Positions 9,901-18,908 are shown, counted from the first letter of the stretch. The stretch: DNA of 64,000 nt from Alteromonas profundi (GCF_010500865.1 NZ_JAAAWN010000001.1:124001-188000); one strand, 5' to 3'. Program-made: numbers and translations. The notes: generated from the sequence alone by a model not told the origin.

Positions 9901-10566
9901 ATAAAAGACAATATTGCTGAAAAGAACCAGCTAAAAGAGGGGTTATTATCGCAACAAGGAGAGCTAAGGCAAAAGCTACAGGCCAATGCCCAGGCGCTGA
10001 AACAACAGCAAAGCTTGCTACAGGAACTTAAGGCATTTGAAACCTATTATGATGATATAGCCTATTTGCATTCGCTGATTGGTTCGGCAAGTGGAGATAA
10101 ATTCCGACGTTTTGCCCAAGGGTTAACCCTCGATAATTTAGTGCAGTTGGCAAACCAGCAACTAGATAGGTTACACGGGCGCTATCAACTTATTCGTAAA
10201 CAACAAGAAGGGTTGGGGCTAAGTGTTGTAGATACATGGCAAGGAGATGTAATACGCGACACCAAAACCTTATCCGGCGGCGAAAGTTTTTTAGTTAGTC
10301 TAGCGTTAGCTTTGGCGCTGTCAGACCTGGTTAGCTTTAAAACCAGCATCGACTCCCTCTTTCTGGATGAAGGGTTTGGAACCTTAGATGCCGAAACCCT
10401 TGATGTGGCGCTAGATGCATTAGACAACCTAAATGCCAGTGGCAAGATGATAGGCGTAATAAGCCATATTGATGCGATGAAAGAGCGTATACCTACCCAG
10501 CTTAAAGTTAAAAAGCAAAACGGGGTTGGGGTGAGTGTATTAGACAAGCAATTTGCAATTGAATAA
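6901..10566 (+). CDS. sbcC: SbcC ATPase subunit
   Basis: A 1221-residue SMC/Rad50-type ATPase that partners SbcD. The Walker A GPTGAGKT is at residues 37-44. A long coiled coil rich in Gln, Glu and Lys follows on both sides of a zinc hook, CPLC (Cys598 and Cys601). The ABC signature LSGGES is at about 1124-1129, and Walker B is FLDEGFGTLD. Through the hook two SbcCD heterotetramers can join; ATP cycling drives end processing of palindromes and blocked double-strand breaks. The length is somewhat above that of E. coli SbcC. It forms a two-gene operon with sbcD. Confidence 0.97.
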   Translation: MKILTLRLKNLNALKGEWKIDFTQSPFIDNGLFAITGPTGAGKTTLLDAICLALYHQTPRLGMLSATSNDIMTRGCAECLAEVEFDIKGTAYRAFWSMRRARGKPDGNLQSADVELAEVASGKVLANQVRPKSEEVERLTGLNFARFTKSMMLSQGDFAAFLNANENDRAELLEELTGTEIYGQISQAVHEKYKAAQDTKNTFNLRLEGVQLLSDEEENALNSELALVKSQLTTFNSEIEKLQQQAQWLSQFEANENALHQAKEKVAVANKDYDTHSSELDKLAESEPAERLRQPYDALTKLKDDESKVVALLVSKQQKLPEIQGQLEAEKARFNQASENRDEAVNAGNAFETLVLEKIIPIDNKLREYEKDNRRITDALDETTKALNIDKSEREQQSKLTETLALEKVQRESYLQQHKADGDIAHKISGWLEQAKSVNKDAMLYQENKQKQAANQQSLKQLSDSITAHQQGIKALHDKLTAQTEFTNACERSLIEATKTGDADALAATIAELNGRWRYVVQGKQVQQQYQQLTIKQERNKAALSELVQAYSDTSQTREQLAEKYRSTQQQLNDVSKLIEQDAELTSLRQQLTDGEPCPLCGSKQHHLAQAAIDVPETVKRRDELKRVLSDIEKEGAEARDKLANLTLQKAKCEEADKEFSASLEAISIDWQQVLTQLGCKYELNDAHGFANFEHQQEKALEDLTLKMKDVKEAEQNLHKAKLAQDETQKTLREKEYECQLAQEKYTQYSQRIEEIESDNATLNAQLAASKKALEDEIKQHGLSPSQDLPAWLAQKQRDASEYSQQSEAFKTLLEREQDNQRKQQALTNKIQELEKLAAEYQALQESNNERIAALTVERVALFPQKDIGKTREQHKSYIAQSEKALELAREKMTECDKALASVRSEIAQLSAQKNDISEAKSAQQQRFESALATSPFNTESAFLNALLPYEERERLQQLRQRIVTQQQQAAVLLEQAETQKVSLLANENAEQFQTQSMQVIKDNIAEKNQLKEGLLSQQGELRQKLQANAQALKQQQSLLQELKAFETYYDDIAYLHSLIGSASGDKFRRFAQGLTLDNLVQLANQQLDRLHGRYQLIRKQQEGLGLSVVDTWQGDVIRDTKTLSGGESFLVSLALALALSDLVSFKTSIDSLFLDEGFGTLDAETLDVALDALDNLNASGKMIGVISHIDAMKERIPTQLKVKKQNGVGVSVLDKQFAIE

Positions 10567-10943
10567 TGGGTGAAGCCTAATACACAAGTTATCGGGCGCA
10601 GGCTAAATATCGTGACTTCTGAAAATGGTTGGCACATGATGGGGCGGTTAATGTTTGTACATCAATATTGACGTCTTGCTTGGTAATCCACGTAACAACG
10701 CGCGGTGAGGCGCAAGTGATGTGATACATCCGCTTTGAAGACACGTAAGTAAAAGACTGGCGAGTAATGCCATCAGATTACCCATAAGGGAAAAGTACTC
10801 GATGGTTTTGTATATCCATGGCCCGTACTACACTGTGGGTAACCTCAGGTTCAATTTTATGACGATGTTAACAGCGCGAATATAGAAAATGACGAACTGA
10901 AAAAATAAATCGCGCCGTAACGCTTTTAGAGTAAGGAGAGCAC
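10567..10943. other. Intergenic region
   Basis: A 377-bp gap after sbcC and before the creA-like gene. It should hold the creA promoter and a strong AAGGAG ribosome-binding site just before 10944. I saw no gene, clear terminator or repeat. Confidence 0.4.
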
Positions 10944-11423
10944 ATGCAAAAAAAATGGTGTATTAATTTATGTGCGTTAGCAGCCGTAGTGGGACTAAGT
11001 GCATGCAGTGATAAGGAAGTAGGAGACGTATCTTTAGGTTTATTTACCACCAAAGATATTAAAATTGATGCGCTTCAAGACCCTGATATTCCGGGCGTTA
11101 CGTGTCATATTTCTAGCATAGAAGCTAACCTGGACTTATCGGACCCTTCAGATAGTGCCATTGCCTGTCGTCAAACTGGGCCAATAACCGCCGCCATGTT
11201 ATCGAACATTGATACCTCCGACTCAGATGATGTTATTTTTAAAAAGTCGAAGAGCATATTTTTTAAGAACATGAAGGTAAGACGGATATTCGATGCGAAA
11301 TCGCAAACCTTGATATATCTAACCTATAGCACGAAAGAAACCTCAGGAAGTTATAAGCACAGCTTATCTACCGTTCCGCTGTGGGGGACGCAAGCGTATT
11401 CAGCGCAACCCGCTAGTGACTGA
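10944..11423 (+). CDS. creA: CreA family lipoprotein
   Basis: A 159-residue protein similar to E. coli CreA (COG3045): DPDIPGVTCHIS, SDSAIACRQTGPI, VIFKKSKSIFFKNMKVRRIFDAKSQTLIYLTYS and the final SAVP-like STVPLWG follow the family in order. Unlike E. coli CreA, which has a cleavable signal, this copy has a lipobox (GLSAC, Cys at about 21), so it is probably anchored in the envelope. Two conserved cysteines (in TCHIS and ACRQ) could form a disulfide. CreA function is unknown. The creBCD regulators that neighbour it in E. coli are absent here. Confidence 0.88.
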   Translation: MQKKWCINLCALAAVVGLSACSDKEVGDVSLGLFTTKDIKIDALQDPDIPGVTCHISSIEANLDLSDPSDSAIACRQTGPITAAMLSNIDTSDSDDVIFKKSKSIFFKNMKVRRIFDAKSQTLIYLTYSTKETSGSYKHSLSTVPLWGTQAYSAQPASD

Positions 11424-11430
11424 GGGAGAA

Positions 11431-11468
11431 GCGTTCGCCCTTTAAGTTTAGGTGCGAACGCATTTCTT
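11431..11468 (+). terminator. Possible terminator after creA-like gene
   Basis: GCGTTCGC (11431-11438) and GCGAACGC (11454-11461) form a perfect 8-bp stem with a 15-base loop, followed by a short T-rich stretch. It lies between convergent genes. The loop is long and the T tract poor, so the call is tentative. Confidence 0.45.
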
Positions 11469-11472
11469 AATG

Positions 11473-12237
11473 TTAGAAAAATCGTGAGTAAGTGAGCAGC
11501 GCACTAAAGGCACTGTCACTATCGGTCAACGGGCTATCACTTATACTGTCATCGTAAAAAGTAGCGCCTACTTGAAAGCGTGTCATCCCACCAAAGAAGA
11601 TAGGTGTAGAAACCCCAAGCTTAACCTCGGTATTTAAGGCTTCATCGGCGCTGTAAGCGGGGCGAAAAGCGCGGGCTTCTTCGGGTAACACGCCATAATA
11701 ATAATCAACATAATTGCTGTCTTGAAAGTTTAGCGCCACAGAGGGCTCTAAAGTAAACGCTCCCATGCGAACCGGTCTACCTATGCTAAATGACGCTTGG
11801 TAGCCATTGAATCTGTCGAGGATATCGGCGTTTGCCGACAGCGCATAATTAACGCCGCTATGAGAATAACGAATACTGGCTCCGGCTCCGTAGCTAAAGT
11901 CGCGGTCGTCCATTCCCTCAAACACACTACTGTCGTCTTCGTCATAGCCTGCAAAAATCGGGACTAATTGGGCATCAATGGTAACGGCCCCTTGCTGATA
12001 AACTTGATAGCCAATAAAAGGCCCAGACACCCGCAGGCGCTCACCTATGTAGCCAACAATTGGGATGGGGATCACCCGGCTATCGAAGTCGGTGTAAACG
12101 TCTTGCGACGCTGCGACACCCAAACCCCACGTCCAGCCTGTTGACTGTCCCCGTGGCGCTTGTGCCATGGCAGAGGTTATAAATACTGCGGGTAACAAGA
12201 TGGATGAGAGCCCGATTAATGATAGTATCTTCTTCAT
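11473..12237 (-). CDS. MipA/OmpV family outer membrane protein
   Basis: A 254-residue predicted outer-membrane beta-barrel of the MipA/OmpV family. It has a cleavable signal peptide (about 25 residues ending AMA), then alternating strands such as TWGLGVAASQDVYTDFDSRVIPIPIVGYIGERLRVSG, which is typical of the family N-terminal region, and ends with aromatic Phe-Phe as required for barrel assembly. Members include scaffolding protein MipA and OmpV; a specific role here is not known. It is a single gene convergent with the creA-like gene. Confidence 0.88.
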   Translation of the reverse strand: MKKILSLIGLSSILLPAVFITSAMAQAPRGQSTGWTWGLGVAASQDVYTDFDSRVIPIPIVGYIGERLRVSGPFIGYQVYQQGAVTIDAQLVPIFAGYDEDDSSVFEGMDDRDFSYGAGASIRYSHSGVNYALSANADILDRFNGYQASFSIGRPVRMGAFTLEPSVALNFQDSNYVDYYYGVLPEEARAFRPAYSADEALNTEVKLGVSTPIFFGGMTRFQVGATFYDDSISDSPLTDSDSAFSALLTYSRFF

Positions 12238-12392
12238 GTATAGTTTCCTTAAGTGGTTAAAAACATACAGGTAACAGCGCGCTTTCGATCAAAACCTCAA
12301 GCGCTTTTTAGCGGGATACTATGTATGCTGTTTTGCTTCTTACGGGAATAAAAAAGTTAGCCATACATTACAACATGAATGTTAAATTAAAA

Positions 12393-12461
12393 ATGAGCCA
12401 ACCCGAGTATTTTATTGGTATAGATGGCGGGGGTCATTCAGTATATTTAAAAATAGGGTAG
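12393..12461 (+). pseudogene. N-terminal stump of an N-acetylglucosamine kinase (BadF/BadG type)
   Basis: A 22-codon frame directly upstream of nagA reads MSQPEYFIGIDGGG and then diverges to a stop. The first 14 residues fit the phosphate-1 motif at the start of BadF/BadG/BcrA-type ATPases, which include the N-acetylglucosamine kinases encoded beside nagA in Alteromonadales. The rest of the roughly 300-residue kinase is absent, and nagA starts eight bases after the stop. The simplest reading is a deletion of most of the kinase gene that left its start and promoter upstream of nagA. It may still act as a translated leader. Confidence 0.55.
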
Positions 12462-12469
12462 CGTAACTT

Positions 12470-13597
12470 ATGCCAAGTATTACGGTTGAACAGGTGTTAA
12501 CACCACAGGGTATGCAAAAGCACCAACGCATTGATATTGAAAATGGGTATATCAGCAAAATAGGCCCCGCTGCGGAAAATGAAACGCACTTTCAGGTGCA
12601 TACCTTACTACCTGGCTATGTTGATACCCAAGTGAATGGCGGCGGCGGGGTGCTGTTTAATCAAGCGCCCTGTGAAGACGCGCTTAATACCATGGCGGAA
12701 GCGCATCTTCGGTATGGAAGTACGTCTATGCTGCCCACTATTATTACCGATAATGCCGCTACTATGGCGCAAGCGGCTCAGGCCGTGGCAAACGTGATAG
12801 CGCAGCAGCACAGCACAATTAAAGGTATTCATTTTGAGGGGCCTTTTTTAAGTACAGCAAAAAAAGGCGTTCATGATGCCAGCTTCATTCGAACACCATC
12901 AGATAAAGAGATAGCGACCCTTTGCCGGCATGATATTGGAAAAGTGTTATTAACGGTAGCACCTGAAACCGTAAGCCTCGACTTTATCAAAGAGATAAGT
13001 CAGGAGGGGGTAATAGTAGCAATTGGCCACACCAATGCCAGCTTTGAACAAGTAAATAAAGCATTACAAGCGGGGGCTACAGGGTTTACCCATTTATATA
13101 ACGCCATGTCGGCGTTCACCTCCCGAGAGCCAGGGGCCGTGGGGGCAGCACTTATGAATAATGCGGCCTATAGTGGGTTAATTGTAGATCATCACCATGT
13201 GCATCCTCAAAGTGCGTTATTTGCCATTAATACAAAAGGTGCTCATCGCATTATGCTAGTTACAGATGCAATGGCGCATGTGGGCTGTGATATTACAAGG
13301 CTGCCTTTTTTTGATACCGAAATAATTCGCCAAGGTGATAAGCTGACTACCCCTGAGGGGACGTTAGCGGGGTCGTGCTTAGATATGCATAGTGCACTGG
13401 TAAATACGTGTCGCGACTTAAACATAACCCTTGCCAAAGCCAGCGAAATGGCAAGTTTAACGCCGGCTCGCTTTGTTGGGCTAGATGATGAGATTGGCGT
13501 AATTGCCAGCGGCTATCGGGCTAATTTTGTGGCGCTAGATGAAACGCTTAATTTATGTAACGTATGGGTGAATGGGGAATTAATAGCGCGCGGTTAG
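12470..13597 (+). CDS. nagA: N-acetylglucosamine-6-phosphate deacetylase
   Basis: A 375-residue amidohydrolase-fold enzyme that converts GlcNAc-6-phosphate to glucosamine-6-phosphate and acetate in amino-sugar and chitin catabolism. Metal and substrate motifs are visible in order: GYVDTQVNGGGG, GIHFEGPFL (metal-binding Glu), IGHTNA, GFTHLYNAM (His ligand), DHHHVHP and LVTDAMA (catalytic Asp). Length fits the family (E. coli NagA is 382). Its usual kinase neighbour is reduced to a stump just upstream, and no nagB or transporter lies nearby, so it must depend on genes elsewhere for substrate. Confidence 0.95.
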   Translation: MPSITVEQVLTPQGMQKHQRIDIENGYISKIGPAAENETHFQVHTLLPGYVDTQVNGGGGVLFNQAPCEDALNTMAEAHLRYGSTSMLPTIITDNAATMAQAAQAVANVIAQQHSTIKGIHFEGPFLSTAKKGVHDASFIRTPSDKEIATLCRHDIGKVLLTVAPETVSLDFIKEISQEGVIVAIGHTNASFEQVNKALQAGATGFTHLYNAMSAFTSREPGAVGAALMNNAAYSGLIVDHHHVHPQSALFAINTKGAHRIMLVTDAMAHVGCDITRLPFFDTEIIRQGDKLTTPEGTLAGSCLDMHSALVNTCRDLNITLAKASEMASLTPARFVGLDDEIGVIASGYRANFVALDETLNLCNVWVNGELIARG

Positions 13598-13642
13598 TAT
13601 TACTTAATTTAAGTAAACAATAACAACGCGCTGGTTATTTTT

Positions 13643-15235
13643 TTACGCGCCTGCGCTGTGGGCTAAAAACTCTTCGTAATTGCCTTCAAAGTGATTAAGC
13701 TTTTTATCTTTTATCTCGATAATTTGCGTAGCCAATGAAGACACAAACTCGCGATCGTGACTTACAAAAATAACCGTACCATCGAACTTGTACAACGCAT
13801 TGTTCAAGGCTTCTATCGATTCCATATCCAAATGGTTGGTAGGCTCATCCATCACCAATACGTTAATATCTTGAAGCATGAGTTTGCCAAACAATAAGCG
13901 GTTTTTCTCACCACCAGAGCATACACTCACTTTCTTATTAAAGTCGTCAGAACCAAACAGCAAACGGCCCAACATGCCTTTAATGTGCAAGTCGTCGTGT
14001 TTAGGGCTGCGCCATTGACTCATCCAATCAAACAAGGTGAGGTCGTTTTTAAAGTGACTGGCGTTATCCTGCGGAATATACCCAATGGCAGCATTTTCGG
14101 CCCACTTAATATTACCCGCAGTAGGGGCTAAGTCGTCTACTAAGCACTTTAAAAGGGTTGTTTTTCCGGCACCGTTCTCGCCAATAATAGCGAGGCGCTG
14201 GCCTGCTTCTAGCAATAAGTTTGCGTTATCGAACAAGGGGAGGTCGGGGTAACTGTGACCTAAATCTTCTAATGTAATAGCAAGACGATGCAATTTTTTA
14301 TGCTGCTTGAACACTACGTAAGGTTTACGGCGGCTTGACGCCTTAATTTCGGCTAACTCTATTTTCTCAAGACGTTTAGCACGAGACGTTGCCTGTTTTG
14401 CTTTTGATGCGTTTGCAGAGAAGCGGGCAACGAAGCCTTGTAATTCTTCAATTTCGGCAGATTTTTTCGCATTTTCATTATGAAGCTGTTCTTGCACCAG
14501 CATAGCTGCTTGAACATAATCGTCATAATTACCAGGGTAAACACGAAGCTCACCGTAGTCGATGTCGGCCATATGGGTGCAAACAGAGTTTAGAAAGTGT
14601 CTGTCATGGGAAATAATTAGCATGGTCGACTTACGCTTGTTTAGCTCTTCTGCTAACCAACTTATGGTATAAATATCCAAGTTGTTCGTTGGCTCGTCGA
14701 GTAACAAAATGTCTGGCTCGGCGAATAATGCTTGCGCCAGTAATACACGCACTTTTTTACCCGGTGCCACTTCTTTCATCAAACCAAAATGATAGCTTTC
14801 GTCAATACCAGCTGAGTTTAGAATATCGCCCGCACGCGCTTCGGCAGTATACCCATCCATTTCTGCGAATTGGGTTTCTAAATCGGCTACCCGCATGCCA
14901 TCTTCTTCTGACATTTCAGGGTTACTATAAATTGCGTCGCGCTCTTGTTTAACTTCCCACAATTCACGATCGCCCATGATCACAGCATCCACCACGCTGA
15001 ATTCTTCAAACGCGAATTGATCCTGACTTAAGATGCCCAGCTTAGTGCCTGGAGCCATAGAGACATTGCCAGACGTGGGCGTGAGCTTGCCGCTTAGGAT
15101 CTTCATAAACGTAGATTTGCCGCAACCGTTTGCGCCAATAAGGCCATAACGATTGCCATTGCCGAATTTGGCAGAAATATTTTCAAATAAGGGTGCAGAA
15201 CCAAACTGCATGGTGATATTGGCGGTGGTAATCAA
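13643..15235 (-). CDS. ybiT: ABC-F family ATPase YbiT
   Basis: A 530-residue soluble protein with two ABC ATPase domains and no membrane segments. GANGCGKST and GENGAGKTT are the Walker A motifs; each domain has a signature and [16 protein letters not shown] Walker B, joined by a charged linker ([22 protein letters not shown]). ABC-F proteins bind the ribosomal E site and rescue or regulate translation. A TTG start giving (M)[11 protein letters not shown] is chosen because it reproduces the E. coli YbiT N terminus (MLVSSNVTMQFG) and its exact length of 530; an open upstream extension of 63 residues has no family counterpart. It is convergent with nagA. Confidence 0.93.
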   Translation of the reverse strand: MITTANITMQFGSAPLFENISAKFGNGNRYGLIGANGCGKSTFMKILSGKLTPTSGNVSMAPGTKLGILSQDQFAFEEFSVVDAVIMGDRELWEVKQERDAIYSNPEMSEEDGMRVADLETQFAEMDGYTAEARAGDILNSAGIDESYHFGLMKEVAPGKKVRVLLAQALFAEPDILLLDEPTNNLDIYTISWLAEELNKRKSTMLIISHDRHFLNSVCTHMADIDYGELRVYPGNYDDYVQAAMLVQEQLHNENAKKSAEIEELQGFVARFSANASKAKQATSRAKRLEKIELAEIKASSRRKPYVVFKQHKKLHRLAITLEDLGHSYPDLPLFDNANLLLEAGQRLAIIGENGAGKTTLLKCLVDDLAPTAGNIKWAENAAIGYIPQDNASHFKNDLTLFDWMSQWRSPKHDDLHIKGMLGRLLFGSDDFNKKVSVCSGGEKNRLLFGKLMLQDINVLVMDEPTNHLDMESIEALNNALYKFDGTVIFVSHDREFVSSLATQIIEIKDKKLNHFEGNYEEFLAHSAGA

Positions 15236-15461
15236 AACAGGTATCCAGGGGGTAAAAATGAAGAATTTAACGCTTAAGATGGAAACGATGTAACACAATA
15301 GCCATGTAAGCTTTGGGCGCGCACTATAAGGAATTGCGCCCTCCGTGTCGAGGAAATTTTGAGCGTTTGGCCGATAAAGTGATGATAAGAGTGAACTGTG
15401 TCTGCGCTTATCAAGTAAAAACATTAAACAAAGTTAATAGCTTAGCTAAAAGGGAAAGCAT

Positions 15462-15842
15462 ATGAAATTAGTATCTAAGTTTGCAGCAGGATTTGTAAGT
15501 GCACTTTTATTGGTGGTAGGTAATGTGCAAGCAGAAGCCATCAGTTCTGATAGTGTGATGCAAACCCAATCGGCCATGTATAACAAGCAGCAACTTATCG
15601 AGATGGTGAGTAGGGAAGATGTACAAAATAAGCTAGTAAGCTTAGGTGTAGACCATAACCATGCCGTTAAACGTATTAATGCGATGACCAATAGTGAGAT
15701 AGCGCAGCTAAATGACGAAATTAACCAGGCTCCCGCCGGTGGCGTAGTAGGCGCAGTACTTACCGTATTGGCCATTATCGCAATTTTGGACTTGGTAGGC
15801 GTAACAGATGTTTACCCGTTTATTCGCCCAATCAATAGCTAG
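15462..15842 (+). CDS. PA2779 family protein
   Basis: A 126-residue protein with an N-terminal signal segment, a central helical part (NKQQLIEMVSREDVQNKLVSLGVD) and a C-terminal hydrophobic helix (GGVVGAVLTVLAIIAILDLVGV) ending in a short DVYPF tail. The layout matches the small PA2779 family, which is regularly encoded next to a PA2778-type C39-like peptidase, as here six bases downstream. Function is unknown. A strong AAGGGAAAG ribosome-binding site precedes the ATG. Confidence 0.8.
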   Translation: MKLVSKFAAGFVSALLLVVGNVQAEAISSDSVMQTQSAMYNKQQLIEMVSREDVQNKLVSLGVDHNHAVKRINAMTNSEIAQLNDEINQAPAGGVVGAVLTVLAIIAILDLVGVTDVYPFIRPINS

Positions 15843-15848
15843 ACACAG

Positions 15849-16787
15849 ATGAGATACTTTACAAAAGCCTGCTTAATTGCAGGCTTTTTACTGCTTGCAG
15901 GGTGCCAGGGTACACCGCAAACCGATCAGCTGGCTAACGTTACGCCAACAGGGCTAGCCCGTGAACATCGCATTGAAAATGTGCCTTTTATCGCCCAACA
16001 ACAGTATTATTGCGGCCCCACCACGCTTGCTGAGGTATTTGGCTTTTATGGTACGCCAGTAAGTGCCGATGAGATTGCACCTAAAATATTTATTCCTGAA
16101 AAAGAGGGGAGCTTACAGTTAGAGATGGTGACGGCCACCCGCCAGTACCAGTATTTACCTTACCAAACCCAAGGTTCGCTAACGTTGTTAATGCAGTTAG
16201 TCAGCGACGATATTCCCGTCATCGTTTTTCAAAATTTATCCATTTCATGGTTACCTCAATGGCACTATGCCATAGTAACGGGTTTTGATTTGCCTAACCA
16301 AACCCTAACGCTGCATACGGGCGTAACGAAAGACCATGAAATGTCATTTTCCCTTTTTGAAAAAACCTGGGGGCGGGGAAATTATTGGTTATTGGCGCCT
16401 GTTCCACCACAGGTTACCAGCGAACACATGGTGCCCTTCACCTATGTGAGTGCCGCCTACGATATGCTTAAAGTGGCAAAAAATAACTCTGAGCAGCAAG
16501 AGCAGGCGCTACAGTTTTTGCAAAGCGCGACAAACCAATGGCCTAGCGAGTGGCTAGCTTATTTCTTACTGGGAAATTTTTATTTAGACGCCCAGCCTGA
16601 TGCTGCGGGGGTGTGGTTTGAAAAAGGCTATGAGTACGGGAAGGATCAAAAACCCTATTTGCACAACTATACATTGGCGCTAATTAAAACCGGACAGCAG
16701 CAGAGGGCGAGGGTTGTGCTAAACCATGCACTAAACACTTTTCCCAACGATGCTGACTTATTAGCTCTAAAACAGCGTGTAGAGTAA
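15849..16787 (+). CDS. PA2778 family C39-like cysteine peptidase lipoprotein
   Basis: A 312-residue lipoprotein (lipobox LLAGC). The N-terminal domain resembles peptidase C39: VPFIAQQQYYCGPTTLAEV holds the catalytic Cys in the QxxYxCGPTxLA pattern, and QWHYAIVTGFD supplies the catalytic His. The C-terminal third (about 200-310) carries TPR-like helices. C39 domains of ABC transporters cut double-glycine leaders, but this protein has no transporter part and is outside the cytoplasm. It forms a two-gene operon with the PA2779-like gene. Its substrate is unknown. Confidence 0.85.
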   Translation: MRYFTKACLIAGFLLLAGCQGTPQTDQLANVTPTGLAREHRIENVPFIAQQQYYCGPTTLAEVFGFYGTPVSADEIAPKIFIPEKEGSLQLEMVTATRQYQYLPYQTQGSLTLLMQLVSDDIPVIVFQNLSISWLPQWHYAIVTGFDLPNQTLTLHTGVTKDHEMSFSLFEKTWGRGNYWLLAPVPPQVTSEHMVPFTYVSAAYDMLKVAKNNSEQQEQALQFLQSATNQWPSEWLAYFLLGNFYLDAQPDAAGVWFEKGYEYGKDQKPYLHNYTLALIKTGQQQRARVVLNHALNTFPNDADLLALKQRVE

Positions 16788-17020
16788 CAGCAAGCGTACA
16801 AAAAGAACTTGCTAAAGCCATCATGCATTACGTTATAGCCTAAGCATAAGAGATACGCTATAGCAGTGCATTTATTTGTAACCTGAAAGGGAAACCTTTC
16901 ACATCCTTTAGATAAAAACCCGGGTTTTGAGTTTGGTTTGGGTTTTGCAGGTATAAGTGAAGAGAATGCACGGTTAAATGGCGTTTTCATTGATGAATTT
17001 GCCTAAGGAACGCAGGTTAC

Positions 17021-18097
17021 ATGGAACTTCCAGCTTGGTTTGAGCAACAAGAATTTTATACGTTTTGCGCATTAATCGCCGCTGTACTTATGATGTTTGG
17101 GGTTAAACGCATCATCTTAGTGCGTTTAAAAGAGAAAGCTCGGTCTGAAACCAGCTCTATGTCGAGTATCTACCGCGTATTGGTATTATCGCTAAACGCG
17201 CCCCTTACGGTGGTTATATTAGTGATCGTTTTACTGCTCGCACGCAACGTTTTCACTTGGACTGGCCTGCACGAGCAACACGTGCCTGTATTTCTAGATG
17301 GGGTAGTAGAGGCAGGCGTCATCATTGCGCTTTTTTTATTCGCCGAACGCTTTTTTACTTACTCACTAAAACGCTATCGAGAACAATCAACACTAGTAAA
17401 AAATACCAGTGCTATAGCAGGGGGCGCATTAAGAGCAGTGCTGGCCACCCTTACCATATTGATTATTTTAAGCAATATGGGAGTGTCTATCACGCCTGTC
17501 ATCGCCTCTTTAGGTATCACGTCTTTGGCAGTGGCATTAGCGCTACAACCCACTCTAGAAAATTTCTTTTCCGGCATTCAACTGGTTATGGATAAACCCA
17601 TTCGCATTGGCGATTTCATCGAGCTAGATTCAGGGGAGCAAGGCTTTGTAGAGAAAATAGGCTGGCGCTCGACATGGATAAGAATGTTGCCAAACAATAT
17701 TGTGATTATGCCCAACAGTAAACTGTCTAACTCTAAATTGATAAATTACTATTATCCAGAACGAGAGCTTTCAGTGCCTGTTGAAGTAGGCGTTCACTAC
17801 AGTTCTGATTTAGAGTTAGTGGAAAAAGTGTGCATCGAAGTTGCCGAAAAAACATTAAAAGAACACGAATATGGTGTAGACACCTATCAGCCATTCGTAC
17901 TGTTTCATACCTTTGATAACTCAAGCATTAACTTAACTATTATGCTTAGAACCAAAGAATATTTTAACCGTTTCTTTATCAAGAGCGCCTTTATTAAAAG
18001 CCTTAAAAAACGCTTTGATGAAGAAGGTATTGTTATCCCATTCCCTATTACCGCCGTCAACACTGAGCAGGAAGGGGCAAGGCTACCCCGAGATTAA
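17021..18097 (+). CDS. MscS family mechanosensitive channel
   Basis: A 358-residue inner-membrane protein. About four hydrophobic helices occupy the first 185 residues; the last (ITPVIASLGITSLAVALALQPTLENFFSGI) is the pore helix and its continuation in the MscS pattern, followed by the beta domain motif DKPIRIGDFIEL and the C-terminal cytoplasmic domain (GWRSTWIRMLPNNIVIMPNSKLSNS). Such channels open on membrane tension during hypo-osmotic shock, which is relevant for a marine bacterium. A single gene. Confidence 0.93.
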   Translation: MELPAWFEQQEFYTFCALIAAVLMMFGVKRIILVRLKEKARSETSSMSSIYRVLVLSLNAPLTVVILVIVLLLARNVFTWTGLHEQHVPVFLDGVVEAGVIIALFLFAERFFTYSLKRYREQSTLVKNTSAIAGGALRAVLATLTILIILSNMGVSITPVIASLGITSLAVALALQPTLENFFSGIQLVMDKPIRIGDFIELDSGEQGFVEKIGWRSTWIRMLPNNIVIMPNSKLSNSKLINYYYPERELSVPVEVGVHYSSDLELVEKVCIEVAEKTLKEHEYGVDTYQPFVLFHTFDNSSINLTIMLRTKEYFNRFFIKSAFIKSLKKRFDEEGIVIPFPITAVNTEQEGARLPRD

Positions 18098-18259
18098 CGT
18101 GCTTTTACGCGGTATGCTAACGGCTACTGAGCAAGCAGTTCATTCGCCGTAATTACCGCTTCCCGCGTGAGAACTTTTAGTATAGTCACTCTGGTAAAAG
18201 TTATGTCGCGTTAATACTATTTACCAGCGCCAAGGCAAGTGAAGTGATAAATCATCTTG

Positions 18260-18796
18260 TTACTCACTATTGCCATCTTTACCTTTTGTTAGCCGCCCTT
18301 CAAAATTGGGCACAGCACGGTTTTCTGCCTGCGAGGCACTGAGCGCCTTACCATTTTCTTCAATATCTTGAATAAGCCACTCCATTTGTTTTATTTCTTT
18401 ACGTTGGGCTTTAATGATCCCGTTAGCGAGCTCGCGCACCCGAACATCTTCAATATTGGCACGCTCACTGGTAAGAATGGCGATGGAGTGGTGCGGTATC
18501 ATGGCTTTCATATAGGCAGAATCTGACACTGTTGTTTGCGAACGTAGAAGGTAAAGGCTAAGCGAGAATAGCGCTATTGCGGAAAGAAAAATCACGGCGT
18601 TCAACTTTTTGTTGGTATACATACCCAACATGAAAGCCAGCATAATAATAGCCATTCCCGCGCCCATGTATAGGGCCATAAATGTGCGAGTTTCACTAAA
18701 CCATATATGCGAAACCGCGTAGGTATTTAAGTACATCATGACAAACATGGCGAGGGTAGATGTAGCTATCATCGCGAAGAATTTTGCGTATTTCAT
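18260..18796 (-). CDS. DUF305 membrane protein
   Basis: A 178-residue protein with three to four N-terminal transmembrane segments and a C-terminal DUF305 domain: DSAYMKAMIPHHSIAILTSERA contains the family MIPHH motif with paired histidines, followed by helices with ELANGIIKAQRKEIKQMEWLIQDI. DUF305 domains are ferritin-like helical bundles often found with copper or other metal resistance genes; metal binding is plausible but not shown. A single gene on the minus strand. Confidence 0.88.
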   Translation of the reverse strand: MKYAKFFAMIATSTLAMFVMMYLNTYAVSHIWFSETRTFMALYMGAGMAIIMLAFMLGMYTNKKLNAVIFLSAIALFSLSLYLLRSQTTVSDSAYMKAMIPHHSIAILTSERANIEDVRVRELANGIIKAQRKEIKQMEWLIQDIEENGKALSASQAENRAVPNFEGRLTKGKDGNSE

Positions 18797-18908
18797 CTGT
18801 AATCCTTACGTTAAAACCCAAAGGGACTTTGAAAAATTTTCTGATTGAACTACGAAAATTAACGAGTAGTAAGGTAACTACAAATTCTATACCGTTAGGG
18901 AGATAATA

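Noticed and set aside
13598..13642. Short inverted repeat TTACTTAA/TTAAGTAA between nagA and ybiT as a terminator
   Set aside because: It is AT-only with no GC stem, so it is too weak to call.
14689..14952. Plus-strand frame of 87 codons inside ybiT
   Set aside because: It is antisense to a highly conserved ABC-F gene and has no recognisable features.
15849..16787. C39-like lipoprotein as the exporter protease for the candidate microcin
   Set aside because: It lacks transporter domains, lies outside the cytoplasm, and is 4 kb away in the conserved backbone beside its usual PA2779 partner.
16915..16928. AAAACCCGGGTTTT palindrome upstream of the MscS gene as a terminator
   Set aside because: It has no loop and only short flanking T; it might be a binding site but nothing supports this.
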